A stretch of 13,341 nucleotides of DNA from Burkholderiales bacterium (GCA_947372535.1 CANBUA010000117.1:1-13341), one strand, 5' to 3'. Numbered from the stretch's first letter, positions 5,103 to 13,341 are shown. Translations and numbers: made by a program. The notes: generated from the sequence alone by a model not told the origin.

Positions 5103-7550
5103 TCAGCGGAACAGGCCCTTGAGCTTGTCTTTGAGTTTCTCGCGCACAGCATCTTTGGTGCTGAGTGCAGGCGCGCTGGCACCGGATGCCGCACCTGAAG
5201 CACCGCCCAGCAACTTGGCCTTGAGCTGATCCTCCAGCTTACCCTTCAAGGTGTTCTGCAAGGAACCGATGGCCACCCCGGACCAATTGATCTTCCAGTC
5301 CAAAGCATCGAAAGGGCCAGCCAATTTCACCGGCACAGTCAAGCCCTTGAGGGCATCGATCTCCGCGCCGTCCTGGCCCTTGATGGTGCCGGTCACCGTG
5401 GCGTTCACGGTGTAGTCGATCCGCCGCTTGGGCAGGTCGATGTCGCCCGCGCCACCAAGGCGCAGGAAAGGACTCTTGGCTGCCAAGTCCTTGTTGGTGG
5501 CCACGCCATGGGCGATCACGAAGCTGGCCGTCATTTCGGTGAAGTCGGTTTTCTCAACCTGTTGGGCTTTCTGGACCGCGTCACTGCCACCCCCCAACTT
5601 GGCCTTGGCCTCGCGCAAAGTCTTGGCCAGGTTGATGCCCCGCACCGCGCCATCGCGCAGCACCAAGGCCGCCGTGCCATTGAGGCCTGAGGTGAGCTGC
5701 GAAACCGAACGGCCCGACGTTGTCACCGCAAGCTTGACCTGGCCCGCGCCTTCGATCACTTCCTTGCCGGCCACGTCCTTGATCAACGCCAGGATGTTCA
5801 CGCCTTCGGCATTGGCATTCAAACCCAGCGCGCCTGATGCTTGCGCATGCCCGTTGGCCTTGAAGCGGCCGCTCCAGGCATCGCCCGAGAGCTCCTGTAA
5901 GGTCAAACGCCCCTGGTCGATCTGCGCCAGCACCTTGGCCGATTTCAATCGGTACTGCCGGTAGGCCAACGCATCGGCCGAGATGTCGAAACGGCCGTTG
6001 ATGGCATTGAGCGCCGTCAGGTCCACGGGCACATCGGCAGCTGGCGCACCCGTCGCAGCCACCGGTGCGCTGGCAGAAGCCGCCTGGGCCGGCAACCAGC
6101 GGTTGAGGTCCAGCGAGGCAAAGCGGGCCACCGCCTGCACCCAAGGTGTGCCTGTGCCCAGCTTGGCCTGGCCTGTGGTGTCGAAGGCATTGCCGTTGAG
6201 GTCCCCCTTGAGCACCCAGTCCACGGTACCAGGCTTGGCCGCCTTGACGTGCCCTTGCGCCTTGAGGGTCAAGGCTTGCAGCGACGGCTCCTGGATGCGC
6301 GCATCCACCATCAAGGCATCCAAGGCCAAATGACCCGCGCCGGGTTGAACGGACACTTGGCTGGACACCTTGCCAGCGATCTCACGCTGACCGCCCTGCC
6401 CGGCCATGGTCACCTTGAAATCGGCGCTCAAACCGGGCACCTTGAGGTCCGTGAACGAGCCGATGGGAGCCTGGCTGCTGAAGGTCGCGGCCACGGCCAC
6501 GGGTCCGCCCATGTCCAGTTGGCCTTTCAGAGGCGAGCCCTTCAGGGAGGCGCCTTTGACCGTAAGGCTGGGCCATTGCGCCTTGATCGACAGAGGTTGG
6601 CCGGCCTTGCTGCCCTTGGCCTGCACATCCAGGTCAGCCAAGGTGATGGCTTGCGCGGCCGGGTCGTAGGCGAACTGTTTGAGCGTCAAACCGGCCGATT
6701 CGATGGACAAGGCCGTGACACCTTCACCCAGCGAGCCAGCACCGTCGACGACCAGGCCCGTGGCCTGCGCAGCCTGACGCACACCATCCCATTGCGCGGT
6801 CTCAGCACGGACCGTGCTTTTGATCGAGCCCAGGCCTTTGAGTTGCCCCGTCACGTCCAGGCTCAGTTTTTCGAAGACCGCCGAGGTCGTGTTCAAGTCC
6901 GGCGTCACGCTGAACTGGCTCGAGAGCTTGATTTGCGCCTCTTGGGGCGAGTGCAACAGCGCCTGGGCGGCCAGCTTCACATCGGTCTTGACGCCATTGG
7001 CCAACTGTCCGCTGCTGAACTCGTCAAGCACCACCTTGCCGCGCGTGCCGGTCATGGCATCGTCCACCGTGACCTCGACCTGCTTGAGGCGGACGCCTGC
7101 CACATCGAAGCTCAAGGGCTCCTTCGCGCGCTCTGGTGGCGTGTCCTGCGGCTTGGGTTTGATCAAATCATCGATGTTGCTCTTGCCCTGCGCATCACGC
7201 ACGTAATGCATGGTCGCACCTGATGTGGTCACCTGTCCGACACGCAGACGGCCTTGCAGCAAGGGCATGACCTGCACCGCCAGGTCCAGCTCGTCAAAGC
7301 TCGCAAAAGCATCTGGCTTGCGGTATTCGCTCAAGCCGACCTTCTCAAGCCGCACATGCAGACGTGGCCACACGGCCAAAGTCATCGGGCCTTGAAGTGA
7401 CAGCGTGCGCTCATGGTGGCTCTGCACATAGTCGGTCAACTCGGCCTTGTAGCGGTTGGGGTCGAAGGTCGCGACCAGGTAAGCGGCCGTTGCGCCGGCC
7501 AGAACCACCACGCCACCCAGGCCCAAGGCCATTTTCTTCATCACACCCAC
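5103..7550 (-). CDS. AsmA family protein
   Basis: An 815-residue inner-membrane-anchored protein of the AsmA family, which in enterobacteria is tied to outer-membrane assembly and lipid traffic across the periplasm. One transmembrane helix lies at about residues 8-27, followed by FDPNRYK, typical of the start of AsmA domains. The rest is a long beta-rich periplasmic region with repeated strands. An Ala/Pro-rich linker occurs near residues 485-505. The C-terminal AsmA part (about 510-770) contains LSGDAWSGRFKANG and a GTIKG / VPVKLAGPFDALDWK ending. It finishes in a Gly/Ala/Ser linker and a lysine-rich helix. GTG at 7550 is chosen because AAAGGGGA lies 4-5 nt before it; ATG at 7541 is the main alternative. 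Upstream, a terminator separates it from the YccA-like gene, and no clear own promoter is visible. The substrate is unknown. Confidence 0.85.
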   Translation of the reverse strand: MGVMKKMALGLGGVVVLAGATAAYLVATFDPNRYKAELTDYVQSHHERTLSLQGPMTLAVWPRLHVRLEKVGLSEYRKPDAFASFDELDLAVQVMPLLQGRLRVGQVTTSGATMHYVRDAQGKSNIDDLIKPKPQDTPPERAKEPLSFDVAGVRLKQVEVTVDDAMTGTRGKVVLDEFSSGQLANGVKTDVKLAAQALLHSPQEAQIKLSSQFSVTPDLNTTSAVFEKLSLDVTGQLKGLGSIKSTVRAETAQWDGVRQAAQATGLVVDGAGSLGEGVTALSIESAGLTLKQFAYDPAAQAITLADLDVQAKGSKAGQPLSIKAQWPSLTVKGASLKGSPLKGQLDMGGPVAVAATFSSQAPIGSFTDLKVPGLSADFKVTMAGQGGQREIAGKVSSQVSVQPGAGHLALDALMVDARIQEPSLQALTLKAQGHVKAAKPGTVDWVLKGDLNGNAFDTTGQAKLGTGTPWVQAVARFASLDLNRWLPAQAASASAPVAATGAPAADVPVDLTALNAINGRFDISADALAYRQYRLKSAKVLAQIDQGRLTLQELSGDAWSGRFKANGHAQASGALGLNANAEGVNILALIKDVAGKEVIEGAGQVKLAVTTSGRSVSQLTSGLNGTAALVLRDGAVRGINLAKTLREAKAKLGGGSDAVQKAQQVEKTDFTEMTASFVIAHGVATNKDLAAKSPFLRLGGAGDIDLPKRRIDYTVNATVTGTIKGQDGAEIDALKGLTVPVKLAGPFDALDWKINWSGVAIGSLQNTLKGKLEDQLKAKLLGGASGAASGASAPALSTKDAVREKLKDKLKGLFR

Positions 7551-7554
7551 GCCA

Positions 7555-7562
7555 TCCCCTTT
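7555..7562 (-). promoter_or_regulatory. ribosome binding site supporting the GTG start of the AsmA-like gene
   Basis: Read on the minus strand this is AAAGGGGA. Its GGGG ends five bases before the GTG at 7550. From the ATG at 7541 the same site would be too far (14 nt), so it favours the GTG. Confidence 0.5.
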
Positions 7563-7583
7563 GGTAGAACACCCGGACCAATG

Positions 7584-7605
7584 AAAAGGGGCTCCAAGGA
7601 GCCCC
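7584..7605 (-). terminator. intrinsic terminator after the YccA-like gene
   Basis: On the minus strand GGGGCTCC pairs with GGAGCCCC. The loop is only two bases, so in practice it is seven pairs with a four-base loop. TTTT follows. It lies 28 bp after the stop of the YccA-like gene and should end the lpxD-to-YccA transcription unit before the AsmA-like gene. Confidence 0.8.
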
Positions 7606-7633
7606 CACTGACCGACCGGTCGACTTCAAGCCT

Positions 7634-8329
7634 TCAGTCGCTGTCACCGCCCACCACGCCCAGTATGCTGAGCAGTGACTGGAACACGTTGTAGACATCC
7701 AGGTAGATGGCCAGCGTGGCGGTAACGTAGTTCGTCTCGCCACCATCAATGACACGCTTGAGGTCATAGAGGATGAAGGCCGAGAAGATCACCACGGCCA
7801 GGGCCGAGATGGTCAACATCAAGGCCGGCAGTTGCAGGAAGATGTTGGCCACAATGGCCACCATCAAGACCACAGCACCGATCATCAGCCACTTGCCCAG
7901 GCCGCCCAGATCCCGCTTCATGGTGCTGGCCAGGGTGGCCATGCCCACGAACACCGCGCCCGTGCCGCCAAAGGCCAGCGCGATCAGTTGAGCGCCGTTG
8001 TGCAGACCCAGCACCGCACCCAGCAGACGCGACAGCATCAAGCCCATGAAGAAGGTGAAACCCAGCAAGAGCAGCACGCCAGTGCTGGAGTTCTTGAACT
8101 TTTCGATGCCGTAAAAGAAGCCAAAAGCAATCGCCATGAAGGCCACGAAACCCATCATCGGGTTGCCGGCGAAAAGGCTGAAATGCGTGGCCACGCCCAA
8201 CCAGGCGCCCAGCACCGTCGGAATCATGGACAAGCCCAGCAGGGCATAGGTGTTGCGCAGGACGCGCTGGCGGTCCGGAGCAAGGCTGCCACCGTAGACA
8301 ACATCCAGAGGTTTGATCGAGCGATCCAT
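7634..8329 (-). CDS. Bax inhibitor-1/YccA family inner membrane protein
   Basis: A 231-residue polytopic membrane protein. About seven hydrophobic segments can be placed near residues 26-48, 57-75, 83-103, 112-134, 146-166, 170-188 and 200-224. The family signature is at the C-terminus: AFILYDLKRVIDGGETNY (184-201), then LAIYLDVYNVFQSLLSILG (206-224). Acidic residues D189 and D211 are the likely counterparts of the conserved pair linked to pH-sensitive calcium leak in bacterial BI-1 proteins. E. coli YccA modulates the FtsH protease; the same role here is only a guess. The reading frame extends to 8392, but AGGAG at 8336-8340 sits six bases before the ATG at 8329, which is why this start is chosen. 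The ATG at 8335 directly abuts the site and is less likely. Confidence 0.9.
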   Translation of the reverse strand: MDRSIKPLDVVYGGSLAPDRQRVLRNTYALLGLSMIPTVLGAWLGVATHFSLFAGNPMMGFVAFMAIAFGFFYGIEKFKNSSTGVLLLLGFTFFMGLMLSRLLGAVLGLHNGAQLIALAFGGTGAVFVGMATLASTMKRDLGGLGKWLMIGAVVLMVAIVANIFLQLPALMLTISALAVVIFSAFILYDLKRVIDGGETNYVTATLAIYLDVYNVFQSLLSILGVVGGDSD

Positions 8330-8335
8330 GGCCAT

Positions 8336-8340
8336 CTCCT
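8336..8340 (-). promoter_or_regulatory. ribosome binding site of the YccA-like gene
   Basis: AGGAG on the minus strand, six bases before the ATG at 8329. It rules out the longer start at 8392 and makes the ATG at 8335, which has no spacing, unlikely. Confidence 0.7.
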
Positions 8341-8374
8341 GAAAAACCAGCCCCAGAACAAGGACTCTTGATGG

Positions 8375-8380
8375 ATTGTA
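8375..8380 (-). promoter_or_regulatory. weak candidate -10 element for the YccA-like gene
   Basis: TACAAT on the minus strand, preceded by GAC and lying about 45 nt before the chosen start. No good -35 box is seen 16-18 bp upstream. No terminator follows the SpoU methyltransferase gene, so the YccA-like gene may be read from the upstream operon, with this as a possible extra promoter. Confidence 0.25.
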
Positions 8381-8396
8381 GTCCGCTGACAAGACC

Positions 8397-9221
8397 CTAC
8401 ACGCTTCGGCGCATCGACTCGTAAAAGCAGATGGATGCGGCCACCGCGACGTTGAGTGATTCCTCGCCGCCCGGCTGGGGAATCCCCACCGTCATGTCGC
8501 AGCGGCTCATGAGCGATTCGGACACGCCCTGCCCTTCATGGCCCAGCACCCAGGCGCAAGGTTGAGGCAGCGGCGCCAGGTGCAACTCGTGCTGCGCGTG
8601 CGAACTGGTGGCCACCAGCGGCACGGCCAGGCCATTCAAGTCATCCGGACCGGCCTGTTCCACCAGGTGCAATCCCCAATGCGAACCCATGCCCGCCCTG
8701 AGCACCTTGGGCGACCACAAGGCCGCCGTGCCTTTCATGGCGACGACCTGCTTGATGCCCAGGGCGCAGGCAGATCGCAGGATGGTGCCCACATTGCCAG
8801 CATCTTGAAGACGGTCCAGGACCACCGTGGGCACGCCGGCCATCGCGGATTGGCCAACAGGCGCGACATCAAGCAAGAACCCCAGTCTGGCGGGCGACTC
8901 CAGCGAGGTGAATTGCTTCCACAGCCCTTCCGGCACGATGACGACCTTGCGGGCGCGCATCGCCATGGCAGACAACTGGGCGGCCGCTGCATCGCCTGCG
9001 TCGGCCAAGCCTTCCAGCCCCACCCAGGCCGTGTCGGCGATCACCGCCATGGGCACATCGACGCCACGGGCCAAGCAAGCCGAACACAGGTGATCGCCCT
9101 CCACCCAGACCTCACCGAGCTTGCGGTAGGCCGCCGGGTCTTGCCCCAGCTTGCGCAGACGCTGAATCAGCGGGTTGTCACGCGAGGTGATTACCTGCGT
9201 GACCGGTTGAGAAGCGCTCAT
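8397..9221 (-). CDS. SpoU/TrmH family RNA 2'-O-methyltransferase
   Basis: A 274-residue SPOUT-class enzyme expected to transfer methyl from S-adenosylmethionine to a ribose 2'-OH in rRNA or tRNA. The N-terminal substrate-binding domain (about 10-90) contains [15 protein letters not shown] and EVWVEGDHL. The knotted catalytic domain has all three motifs: motif 1 [16 protein letters not shown] (140-155, with N143 and R149), motif 2 [13 protein letters not shown] (224-236, E229), and motif 3 [16 protein letters not shown] (247-262, N257). The target nucleotide cannot be told from sequence; RlmB and TsnR are relatives. The start ATG at 9221 overlaps the rnhB stop as ATGA, so translation is probably coupled; a longer frame to 9278 would run well into rnhB. 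It ends with TAG, 67 bp before the YccA-like gene. Confidence 0.92.
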   Translation of the reverse strand: MSASQPVTQVITSRDNPLIQRLRKLGQDPAAYRKLGEVWVEGDHLCSACLARGVDVPMAVIADTAWVGLEGLADAGDAAAAQLSAMAMRARKVVIVPEGLWKQFTSLESPARLGFLLDVAPVGQSAMAGVPTVVLDRLQDAGNVGTILRSACALGIKQVVAMKGTAALWSPKVLRAGMGSHWGLHLVEQAGPDDLNGLAVPLVATSSHAQHELHLAPLPQPCAWVLGHEGQGVSESLMSRCDMTVGIPQPGGEESLNVAVAASICFYESMRRSV

Positions 9222-9862
9222 GCTTCTAGCCGCAGTGCCAGACGCACGGGCGCGAAACTGCGTCGATGTTCGCGGCACGCGCCATGCAGCGCCAGCGCCG
9301 CGAGGTGATCCGCAGTCGGATAACCTTTGTGCGTGGCAAAACCATAGTGCGGGTAGGTTTCATGCAAGGTCAGACACAAGCGATCGCGGTGCACCTTGGC
9401 CAGGATGGAGGCGGCGGCGATTGATGAGACCTTGGCGTCACCCTTGACGATGGCCTCGGCGGGCACCTTCAACACCGGCAAACGGTTGCCATCGACCAGC
9501 ACGCGCGAAGGCTTGAGGCGCAGCCCTTCGACCGCCCGTCGCATGGCCAGCATGGTGGCCTGCAGGATGTTGAGCTCATCGATCTCCTCGACCGATGCCT
9601 GGGCGATGCAAAAGCACAGCGCCTTGGCGCGGATCTCGTCGAAGAGCTTGTCGCGCCTGGCGGCCGTCAATTTTTTCGAATCGTTGACGCCTTGGATCAG
9701 GTTCTGGTCGTCCAGCACCACGGCTGCGGCCACGACAGGCCCAGCCAATGGGCCGCGCCCAGCCTCGTCCACCCCGGCCACCAGGCCGACGGGGTGCCAG
9801 AGCAAATCGAGTTGCTGGACAACGCCCGCTTCAGGACGCTTCGAGGACTTGGGCAATGGCAT
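9218..9862 (-). CDS. rnhB: ribonuclease HII
   Basis: RNase HII cuts the RNA strand of RNA-DNA hybrids and starts removal of single ribonucleotides from DNA. The 214-residue protein has the signature [20 protein letters not shown] (28-47), SKKLTAARR (62-70) and [19 protein letters not shown] (142-160). The four metal-binding acids are present as D32, E33, D124 and D142; their spacing equals that of E. coli D16, E17, D108 and D126. The ATG at 9862 is chosen; GTG at 9871 is also in frame and neither has a clear Shine-Dalgarno. The start lies inside the end of lpxB (32-nt overlap), so reinitiation from lpxB translation is likely. The stop overlaps the methyltransferase start. The pairing with lpxB is conserved in proteobacteria. 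Confidence 0.95.
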   Translation of the reverse strand: MPLPKSSKRPEAGVVQQLDLLWHPVGLVAGVDEAGRGPLAGPVVAAAVVLDDQNLIQGVNDSKKLTAARRDKLFDEIRAKALCFCIAQASVEEIDELNILQATMLAMRRAVEGLRLKPSRVLVDGNRLPVLKVPAEAIVKGDAKVSSIAAASILAKVHRDRLCLTLHETYPHYGFATHKGYPTADHLAALALHGACREHRRSFAPVRLALRLEA

Positions 9863-11000
9863 GGGTGGCACAGCGCGCCGTGTCGCGCTTCAACAGGTGG
9901 TGTAGATCGGTGAATCGGCGGGCGACCACCTCGGCTTCAAGCGGGTGATCCAGCCACTCCAGCACGTCGCGGGTCAATTGTGCCGGGTTGGCCATCTCCT
10001 GGATGCGCTCGGGCACCACGAAATCGCGGCACAGGATGTTGGGCAGACCCACCCAAGGCTGGTAGCGCATGTTTTTCATGATCTGCCAGCTCAGCCAGTT
10101 CATGCGGTACGCGATCACCATGGGGCGCTTGAACAAGGCCGCCTCCAGGGTGGCCGTGCCGCTGGCAATCAAGGTCACGTCGCAGGCGGCCATGGCCTCG
10201 TGCGAGCGGCCCTTGAGGCATTGCACATCGACATCGGGGCAATGCGCCTTGAGCAGGGGCGTGATCAACGCTTCCAGCCCAGGCACCACGGGCAGCAGGA
10301 ACTTCAGGCCAGGCCGCTGCTTGGCCAGGCGTGCCACGGTCTGCATGAACACCGGGGCGATGTATGCAATCTCCGAGCGCCGGCTGCCGGGCAAGACCGC
10401 CACGACCTGATCGGCCTCGCTCAGCCCCAAGGCCGTGCGGGCTGCTGCCCGAGGGGGATCGATGGGGATGACATCGGCCAGCGGATGACCGACGTAACTG
10501 GCCTTGATCCCGACCTTGGCATAGAGCTCCGGCTCGAAGGGGAACAGGCACAGCATGTGATCGACCGACTGATGGATGCGATGAATGCGTTGGCCGCGCC
10601 AGGCCCAGATCGACGGGCTGACGAAATGAACCGTCTTGATGCCCGCTGTTTTCAGGCGCGCTTCCAGCCCGAAATTGAAATCGGGCGCATCCACGCCGAT
10701 GAACATCGACGGGCGCTCGGCCAACAGCCGTTTGGCCAACTGGTCACGGATGCCGGAGATCTCGCGATAGTGCCGCAGCACCTCCACATAACCGCGCACG
10801 GCCAGTTTTTCATGAGGCCACCAAGCCTCGAAACCGTGGGCCGCCATCCGGGGCCCGCCGATGCCATGGGCGGTCAAGGCAGGCCATTGCTGCTTGAGGC
10901 CGTTCAGCAGCAGACCGGCCAGCAAATCGCCCGAGGCCTCGCCCGCCACCATGCCGAAGCAAGGTGCGGCGTCAGATGAAACAGGACCAGCAGCAGTCAT
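9831..11000 (-). CDS. lpxB: lipid-A-disaccharide synthase
   Basis: LpxB, a GT-B glycosyltransferase of family 19, joins 2,3-diacylglucosamine-1-phosphate with UDP-2,3-diacylglucosamine to form the lipid A disaccharide on the inner face of the inner membrane. The 389-residue protein is of normal length. Motifs seen are [13 protein letters not shown] (17-29, E21), GIGGPRM (46-52), [11 protein letters not shown] (101-111, D104), VSPSIWAWR (127-135), LPGSRRSEI (203-211), [11 protein letters not shown] in the C-terminal lobe, and the [10 protein letters not shown] segment. The start ATG at 11000 is 24 bp after the lpxA stop; only a poor GAG lies next to it. The 3' end overlaps the start of rnhB. 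It acts downstream of LpxA and LpxD from the same cluster. Confidence 0.97.
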   Translation of the reverse strand: MTAAGPVSSDAAPCFGMVAGEASGDLLAGLLLNGLKQQWPALTAHGIGGPRMAAHGFEAWWPHEKLAVRGYVEVLRHYREISGIRDQLAKRLLAERPSMFIGVDAPDFNFGLEARLKTAGIKTVHFVSPSIWAWRGQRIHRIHQSVDHMLCLFPFEPELYAKVGIKASYVGHPLADVIPIDPPRAAARTALGLSEADQVVAVLPGSRRSEIAYIAPVFMQTVARLAKQRPGLKFLLPVVPGLEALITPLLKAHCPDVDVQCLKGRSHEAMAACDVTLIASGTATLEAALFKRPMVIAYRMNWLSWQIMKNMRYQPWVGLPNILCRDFVVPERIQEMANPAQLTRDVLEWLDHPLEAEVVARRFTDLHHLLKRDTARCATHAIAQVLEAS

Positions 11001-11024
11001 CTCGCGTCAGTCATCATCAACATG

Positions 11025-11816
11025 TCAACGGACGATGCCGCGCGTTGAGGCATTGAGGAAATCCATCATCATGCTCACATCACCTTGCGCATCGGGGTGA
11101 CTCATAGACAGCGCCGCGATCTGGCTTTTGGACTCTTCGAAGGTCAAACCTTGACGGTACAAGGCTTTGTGCATCAACTTGACCGCCGCCAGGCGCTCGG
11201 CATTGAAGCCGCGGCGACGCAGGCCTTCGATGTTGAAGCCATTGACCTCGGCCGGATTGCCCTGCGCCAGGATGAACGGCGGCACATCCTGCGACAGCCG
11301 CGTCTGAAAGCCCGTCATCGCATGAGCACCCACGCGCACAAACTGATGCACGCCCGTCAGGCCGCCGATGAACACCCAGTCGTCCAGGTGCACGTGGCCC
11401 CCCAAGGTGGCGCCATTGGCCAGGATCAAATGATTGCCCAGGCGACAGTCATGGGCGATGTGCACATAGGCCATGATCCAGTTGTCGTGCCCGACCGTGG
11501 TCACGCCCGCATCCTGCACGGTGCCCGTGTTGAAGGTGCAGAACTCGCGGATGGTGTTGCGGTCACCGATCACCAGGCGGGTCGGTTCACCCGCATATTT
11601 CTTGTCTTGCGGGGCGGCGCCCAACGAAGAGAACTGAAAAATCTTGTTGTCGCGGCCAATGCTGGTGTGGCCCTCGATCACGCAATGCGGACCGACGGAT
11701 GTACCTTCATCAATGCTGACATCGGGCCCAATGACCGTATACGGCCCGATGCTGACACCATCGGCCAGCTCGGCCTTGGCATCGACGACAGCCGTGGAAT
11801 GAATGGTTGTTGCCAT
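11025..11816 (-). CDS. lpxA: UDP-N-acetylglucosamine O-acyltransferase
   Basis: LpxA starts lipid A synthesis by moving a 3-hydroxyacyl chain from ACP to the 3-OH of UDP-GlcNAc; it works as a cytosolic trimer of left-handed beta helices. The 263-residue product carries the hexapeptide repeats (for example [15 protein letters not shown] at 21-35), KYAGEPTR (73-80) and YVHIAHDC (117-124). H122 matches catalytic H125 of E. coli. The C-terminus ends in STRGIVR, as in the family. F170 stands where E. coli has the chain-length residue G173, which suggests a shorter acyl chain. ATG at 11816 follows AGGAG at 11826-11830; the frame is open to 11870 but that would overlap fabZ. It lies 29 bp after fabZ. 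Confidence 0.97.
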   Translation of the reverse strand: MATTIHSTAVVDAKAELADGVSIGPYTVIGPDVSIDEGTSVGPHCVIEGHTSIGRDNKIFQFSSLGAAPQDKKYAGEPTRLVIGDRNTIREFCTFNTGTVQDAGVTTVGHDNWIMAYVHIAHDCRLGNHLILANGATLGGHVHLDDWVFIGGLTGVHQFVRVGAHAMTGFQTRLSQDVPPFILAQGNPAEVNGFNIEGLRRRGFNAERLAAVKLMHKALYRQGLTFEESKSQIAALSMSHPDAQGDVSMMMDFLNASTRGIVR

Positions 11817-11825
11817 GGCGTGGTT

Positions 11826-11830
11826 CTCCT
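11826..11830 (-). promoter_or_regulatory. ribosome binding site of lpxA
   Basis: AGGAG on the minus strand, nine bases before the ATG at 11816. It lies in the gap after the fabZ stop and rejects the longer start at 11870. Confidence 0.7.
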
Positions 11831-11845
11831 GAACGATGCCTCGGA

Positions 11846-12289
11846 TCAGCTCACCTTGCGCATGGTGCACATCAGCTTGGCGTCCACGGCCACCTGTCCA
11901 TCGACCAGACCTTGCGCCGCGAACTTGTAGATGCCGGCCTTGGAGCGCTCAATCGTCACATCCAGGATGAGTTGGTCGCCCGGCTCAACGGGCCGCTTGA
12001 AGCGCGCGTTGTCGATGCCCACGAAGTAGTACACCGACTTGTCATCGCTCTTGATGCCATGGCTCTCGAACGACAGCAGGGCGGCGGCCTGGGCCAGCGC
12101 CTCCAGCATCATCACGCCCGGCATCACGGGCCGGTGCGGGAAATGCCCGTTGAAATAGGGCTCGTTGATCGTGACGTTTTTGACCGCCTTGATGCGGTGA
12201 CCCAACTCTATTTCCAGCACGCGATCGACCAGGAGGATCGGATAGCGATGCGGGAGCATTTCAAGGATCTTGTGGATGTCCATCTTCAT
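11846..12289 (-). CDS. fabZ: 3-hydroxyacyl-ACP dehydratase FabZ
   Basis: FabZ removes water from 3-hydroxyacyl-ACP to give trans-2-enoyl-ACP in fatty acid elongation. It competes with LpxA and LpxD for the same 3-hydroxyacyl-ACP substrates, which explains its place between their genes. The 147-residue hot-dog-fold protein has [14 protein letters not shown] (11-24), the active-site loop [20 protein letters not shown] (45-64) with catalytic H49 and E63, and [19 protein letters not shown] further on. The ATG at 12289 overlaps the lpxD stop (ATGA). No Shine-Dalgarno precedes it; the bases just before it read CTCCTC. Translation is thus probably coupled to lpxD. A second ATG at 12283 is possible and would drop two residues. 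Confidence 0.97.
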   Translation of the reverse strand: MKMDIHKILEMLPHRYPILLVDRVLEIELGHRIKAVKNVTINEPYFNGHFPHRPVMPGVMMLEALAQAAALLSFESHGIKSDDKSVYYFVGIDNARFKRPVEPGDQLILDVTIERSKAGIYKFAAQGLVDGQVAVDAKLMCTMRKVS

Positions 12290-13338
12290 GAGGAGCTGCT
12301 GTTCTTTTCAAGCGCACGCAATCGCTCGCGCAGCGCATGCAGGTTTTTGAGGGTGGCCGCATTCTTCTCCCAACCCGCGTTGTCGTCGAGCGGGAAGAAG
12401 CCGGTGTACAGGCCGCTTTGATGGATGGAGCGCGTCACCACCGACGCGGCAGAAATGTTCACGCCCTCGGCGAGGGTGAGGTGCCCCAGCACGATGGCGG
12501 CGCCGCCGAAGGTGCAGTGCGCACCAATGGTCGCGCTGCCTGCCACGCCGACGCAGCCGGCCATCGCCGAATGCGCGCCCACGCGGACGTTGTGACCGAT
12601 CTGGACCAGATTGTCGAGCTTGACCCCATCTTCGAGGATGGTATCGCCCAGGGCACCACGGTCGATGCAGGTGTTGGCGCCGATCTCGACATCGTGCCCA
12701 ATGAGGACCCGGCCCAATTGTTCGATCTTCTCCCAGCGCTTTTGGACGGGCGCGAAGCCGAAGCCATCGGCACCGATGACCACGCCACTGTGGACGATGC
12801 CCCGCTCGCCGATGACACAGTCAAACCCCAGCGTCACGCGGGTTGACAAGCGGGTGTTCGCGCCGACGCTCGAGCGTGCGCCCAGGAAACTCTGTGCGCC
12901 GATGACCGCGCCATCACCCACGACCACGCCCGCCTCAATGACCACCAGCGGGCCGACCGTGACGCCTTGCCCCAGTTGGGCGCTTGGGTCGATCACCGCG
13001 GATGGATGGATCTCCGCGGGTGCGGCAGGACGGACGCGGCGCGCCCACCATTGCGTGAGCCTAGCAAAGTATAGGTAAGGGTCATCGACCACGATGGCCG
13101 CCGTGCGTGCCACGGCCTCATCCTGCACCGTCGGCGAGACGATGACACAAGCGGCATCGGTGCTCGTCAGCTGCGACTTGTATTTGGGGTGGGCCAGAAA
13201 CGAAATGCAGCCTGAATCGGCTGCATCGAGGGGCGAGATTCGCTTGATCAGACGATCCGGCGGCCCGAGCAGTGTGCCGCCGAGGTGAGCCACAAGCTCA
13301 CCCAGGCTGACACCGGGCTCAAGGACCGAAACGCTCAC
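12286..13338 (-). CDS. lpxD: UDP-3-O-(3-hydroxyacyl)glucosamine N-acyltransferase
   Basis: LpxD adds the second, amide-linked 3-hydroxyacyl chain in lipid A synthesis. The 350-residue frame has the N-terminal uridine-binding domain (about 1-105, with [14 protein letters not shown] at 44-57), a left-handed beta helix of hexapeptide repeats (about 110-300), and a C-terminal helix ending in serines (about 320-350). DGFGFAP (191-197) and [12 protein letters not shown] (243-254) are family signatures; H249 corresponds to catalytic H239 of E. coli. The first possible start in the window is GTG at 13338, three bases from its edge. The frame has no stop beyond it, so the true start could lie outside, though little would be missing. 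It is the first gene here of the lpxD-fabZ-lpxA-lpxB unit, and its promoter is not in the window. Confidence 0.95.
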   Translation of the reverse strand: MSVSVLEPGVSLGELVAHLGGTLLGPPDRLIKRISPLDAADSGCISFLAHPKYKSQLTSTDAACVIVSPTVQDEAVARTAAIVVDDPYLYFARLTQWWARRVRPAAPAEIHPSAVIDPSAQLGQGVTVGPLVVIEAGVVVGDGAVIGAQSFLGARSSVGANTRLSTRVTLGFDCVIGERGIVHSGVVIGADGFGFAPVQKRWEKIEQLGRVLIGHDVEIGANTCIDRGALGDTILEDGVKLDNLVQIGHNVRVGAHSAMAGCVGVAGSATIGAHCTFGGAAIVLGHLTLAEGVNISAASVVTRSIHQSGLYTGFFPLDDNAGWEKNAATLKNLHALRERLRALEKNSSSS

Positions 13339-13341
13339 TTG

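Noticed and set aside
6249..7223. 324-residue plus-strand frame opposite the AsmA-like gene
   Set aside because: Antisense, rich in His, Arg, Gly and Gln, with no recognisable domain; the AsmA-like frame explains the region.
8538..9308. 256-residue plus-strand frame opposite the SpoU methyltransferase
   Set aside because: Antisense to a gene with all three SPOUT motifs; composition is shadow-like.
9945..10979. 344-residue plus-strand frame opposite lpxB
   Set aside because: Long but antisense to a full-length lpxB; biased His/Gln/Arg composition and no domain.
11085..11930. 281-residue plus-strand frame opposite lpxA
   Set aside because: Antisense shadow of lpxA running into fabZ; no family resemblance.
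1..13341. A novel defence, mobile or biosynthetic system
   Set aside because: All long coding regions belong to known housekeeping or envelope families. No transposase, integrase, repeat array, toxin-antitoxin pair or base-composition break was seen.

Overview
The window looks like a chromosomal core region of a GC-rich betaproteobacterium, most likely order Burkholderiales (Comamonadaceae or a near relative). The evidence is the gene order rpsF-priB-rpsR-rplI ... dnaB, the converging cluster lpxD-fabZ-lpxA-lpxB-rnhB-SpoU methyltransferase, and the protein sequences themselves. The family placement is inference from recalled relatives, not from a search. No RNA gene, IS element, prophage, CRISPR array or plasmid function is visible.

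Left part (1-1757, + strand): a ribosomal protein operon. A near-consensus sigma70 promoter at 6-34 gives a leader of about 140 nt that folds into several hairpins and may be the S6:S18 autoregulatory site. Then come rpsF, priB (no ATG or clear ribosome binding site), rpsR and rplI, closed by a strong intrinsic terminator.

Middle (1763-5102): an HDOD-GAF protein gene on the minus strand lies between rplI and dnaB and is divergent from dnaB. The shared 236-bp intergenic region holds an inverted repeat, a 9-bp direct repeat, two DnaA-box-like 9-mers, and a possible dnaB promoter so close to the ATG that the mRNA may be leaderless. dnaB converges on a long AsmA-like gene.

Right part (5103-13338, all minus strand): transcription runs from lpxD (start at or just beyond the window edge) through fabZ, lpxA, lpxB, rnhB and a SpoU-family RNA methyltransferase to a Bax-inhibitor-1/YccA-like membrane protein, then an intrinsic terminator, then the AsmA-like gene. 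ATGA stop/start overlaps at lpxD/fabZ and rnhB/methyltransferase, and the lpxB/rnhB overlap, show tight packing. LpxA, LpxD and LpxB make the first acylated intermediates of lipid A, and FabZ makes enoyl-ACP from the same 3-hydroxyacyl-ACP pool. The AsmA-like protein also belongs to envelope biogenesis.

I found no convincing undescribed multi-gene system: every long coding region belongs to a known family. The points worth a second look are mostly regulatory (rpsF leader, rpsF/priB hairpin, dnaB upstream region), plus acyl-chain-ruler residues in LpxA and LpxD. No searches or folding programs were run; family assignments rest on recognition of motifs.
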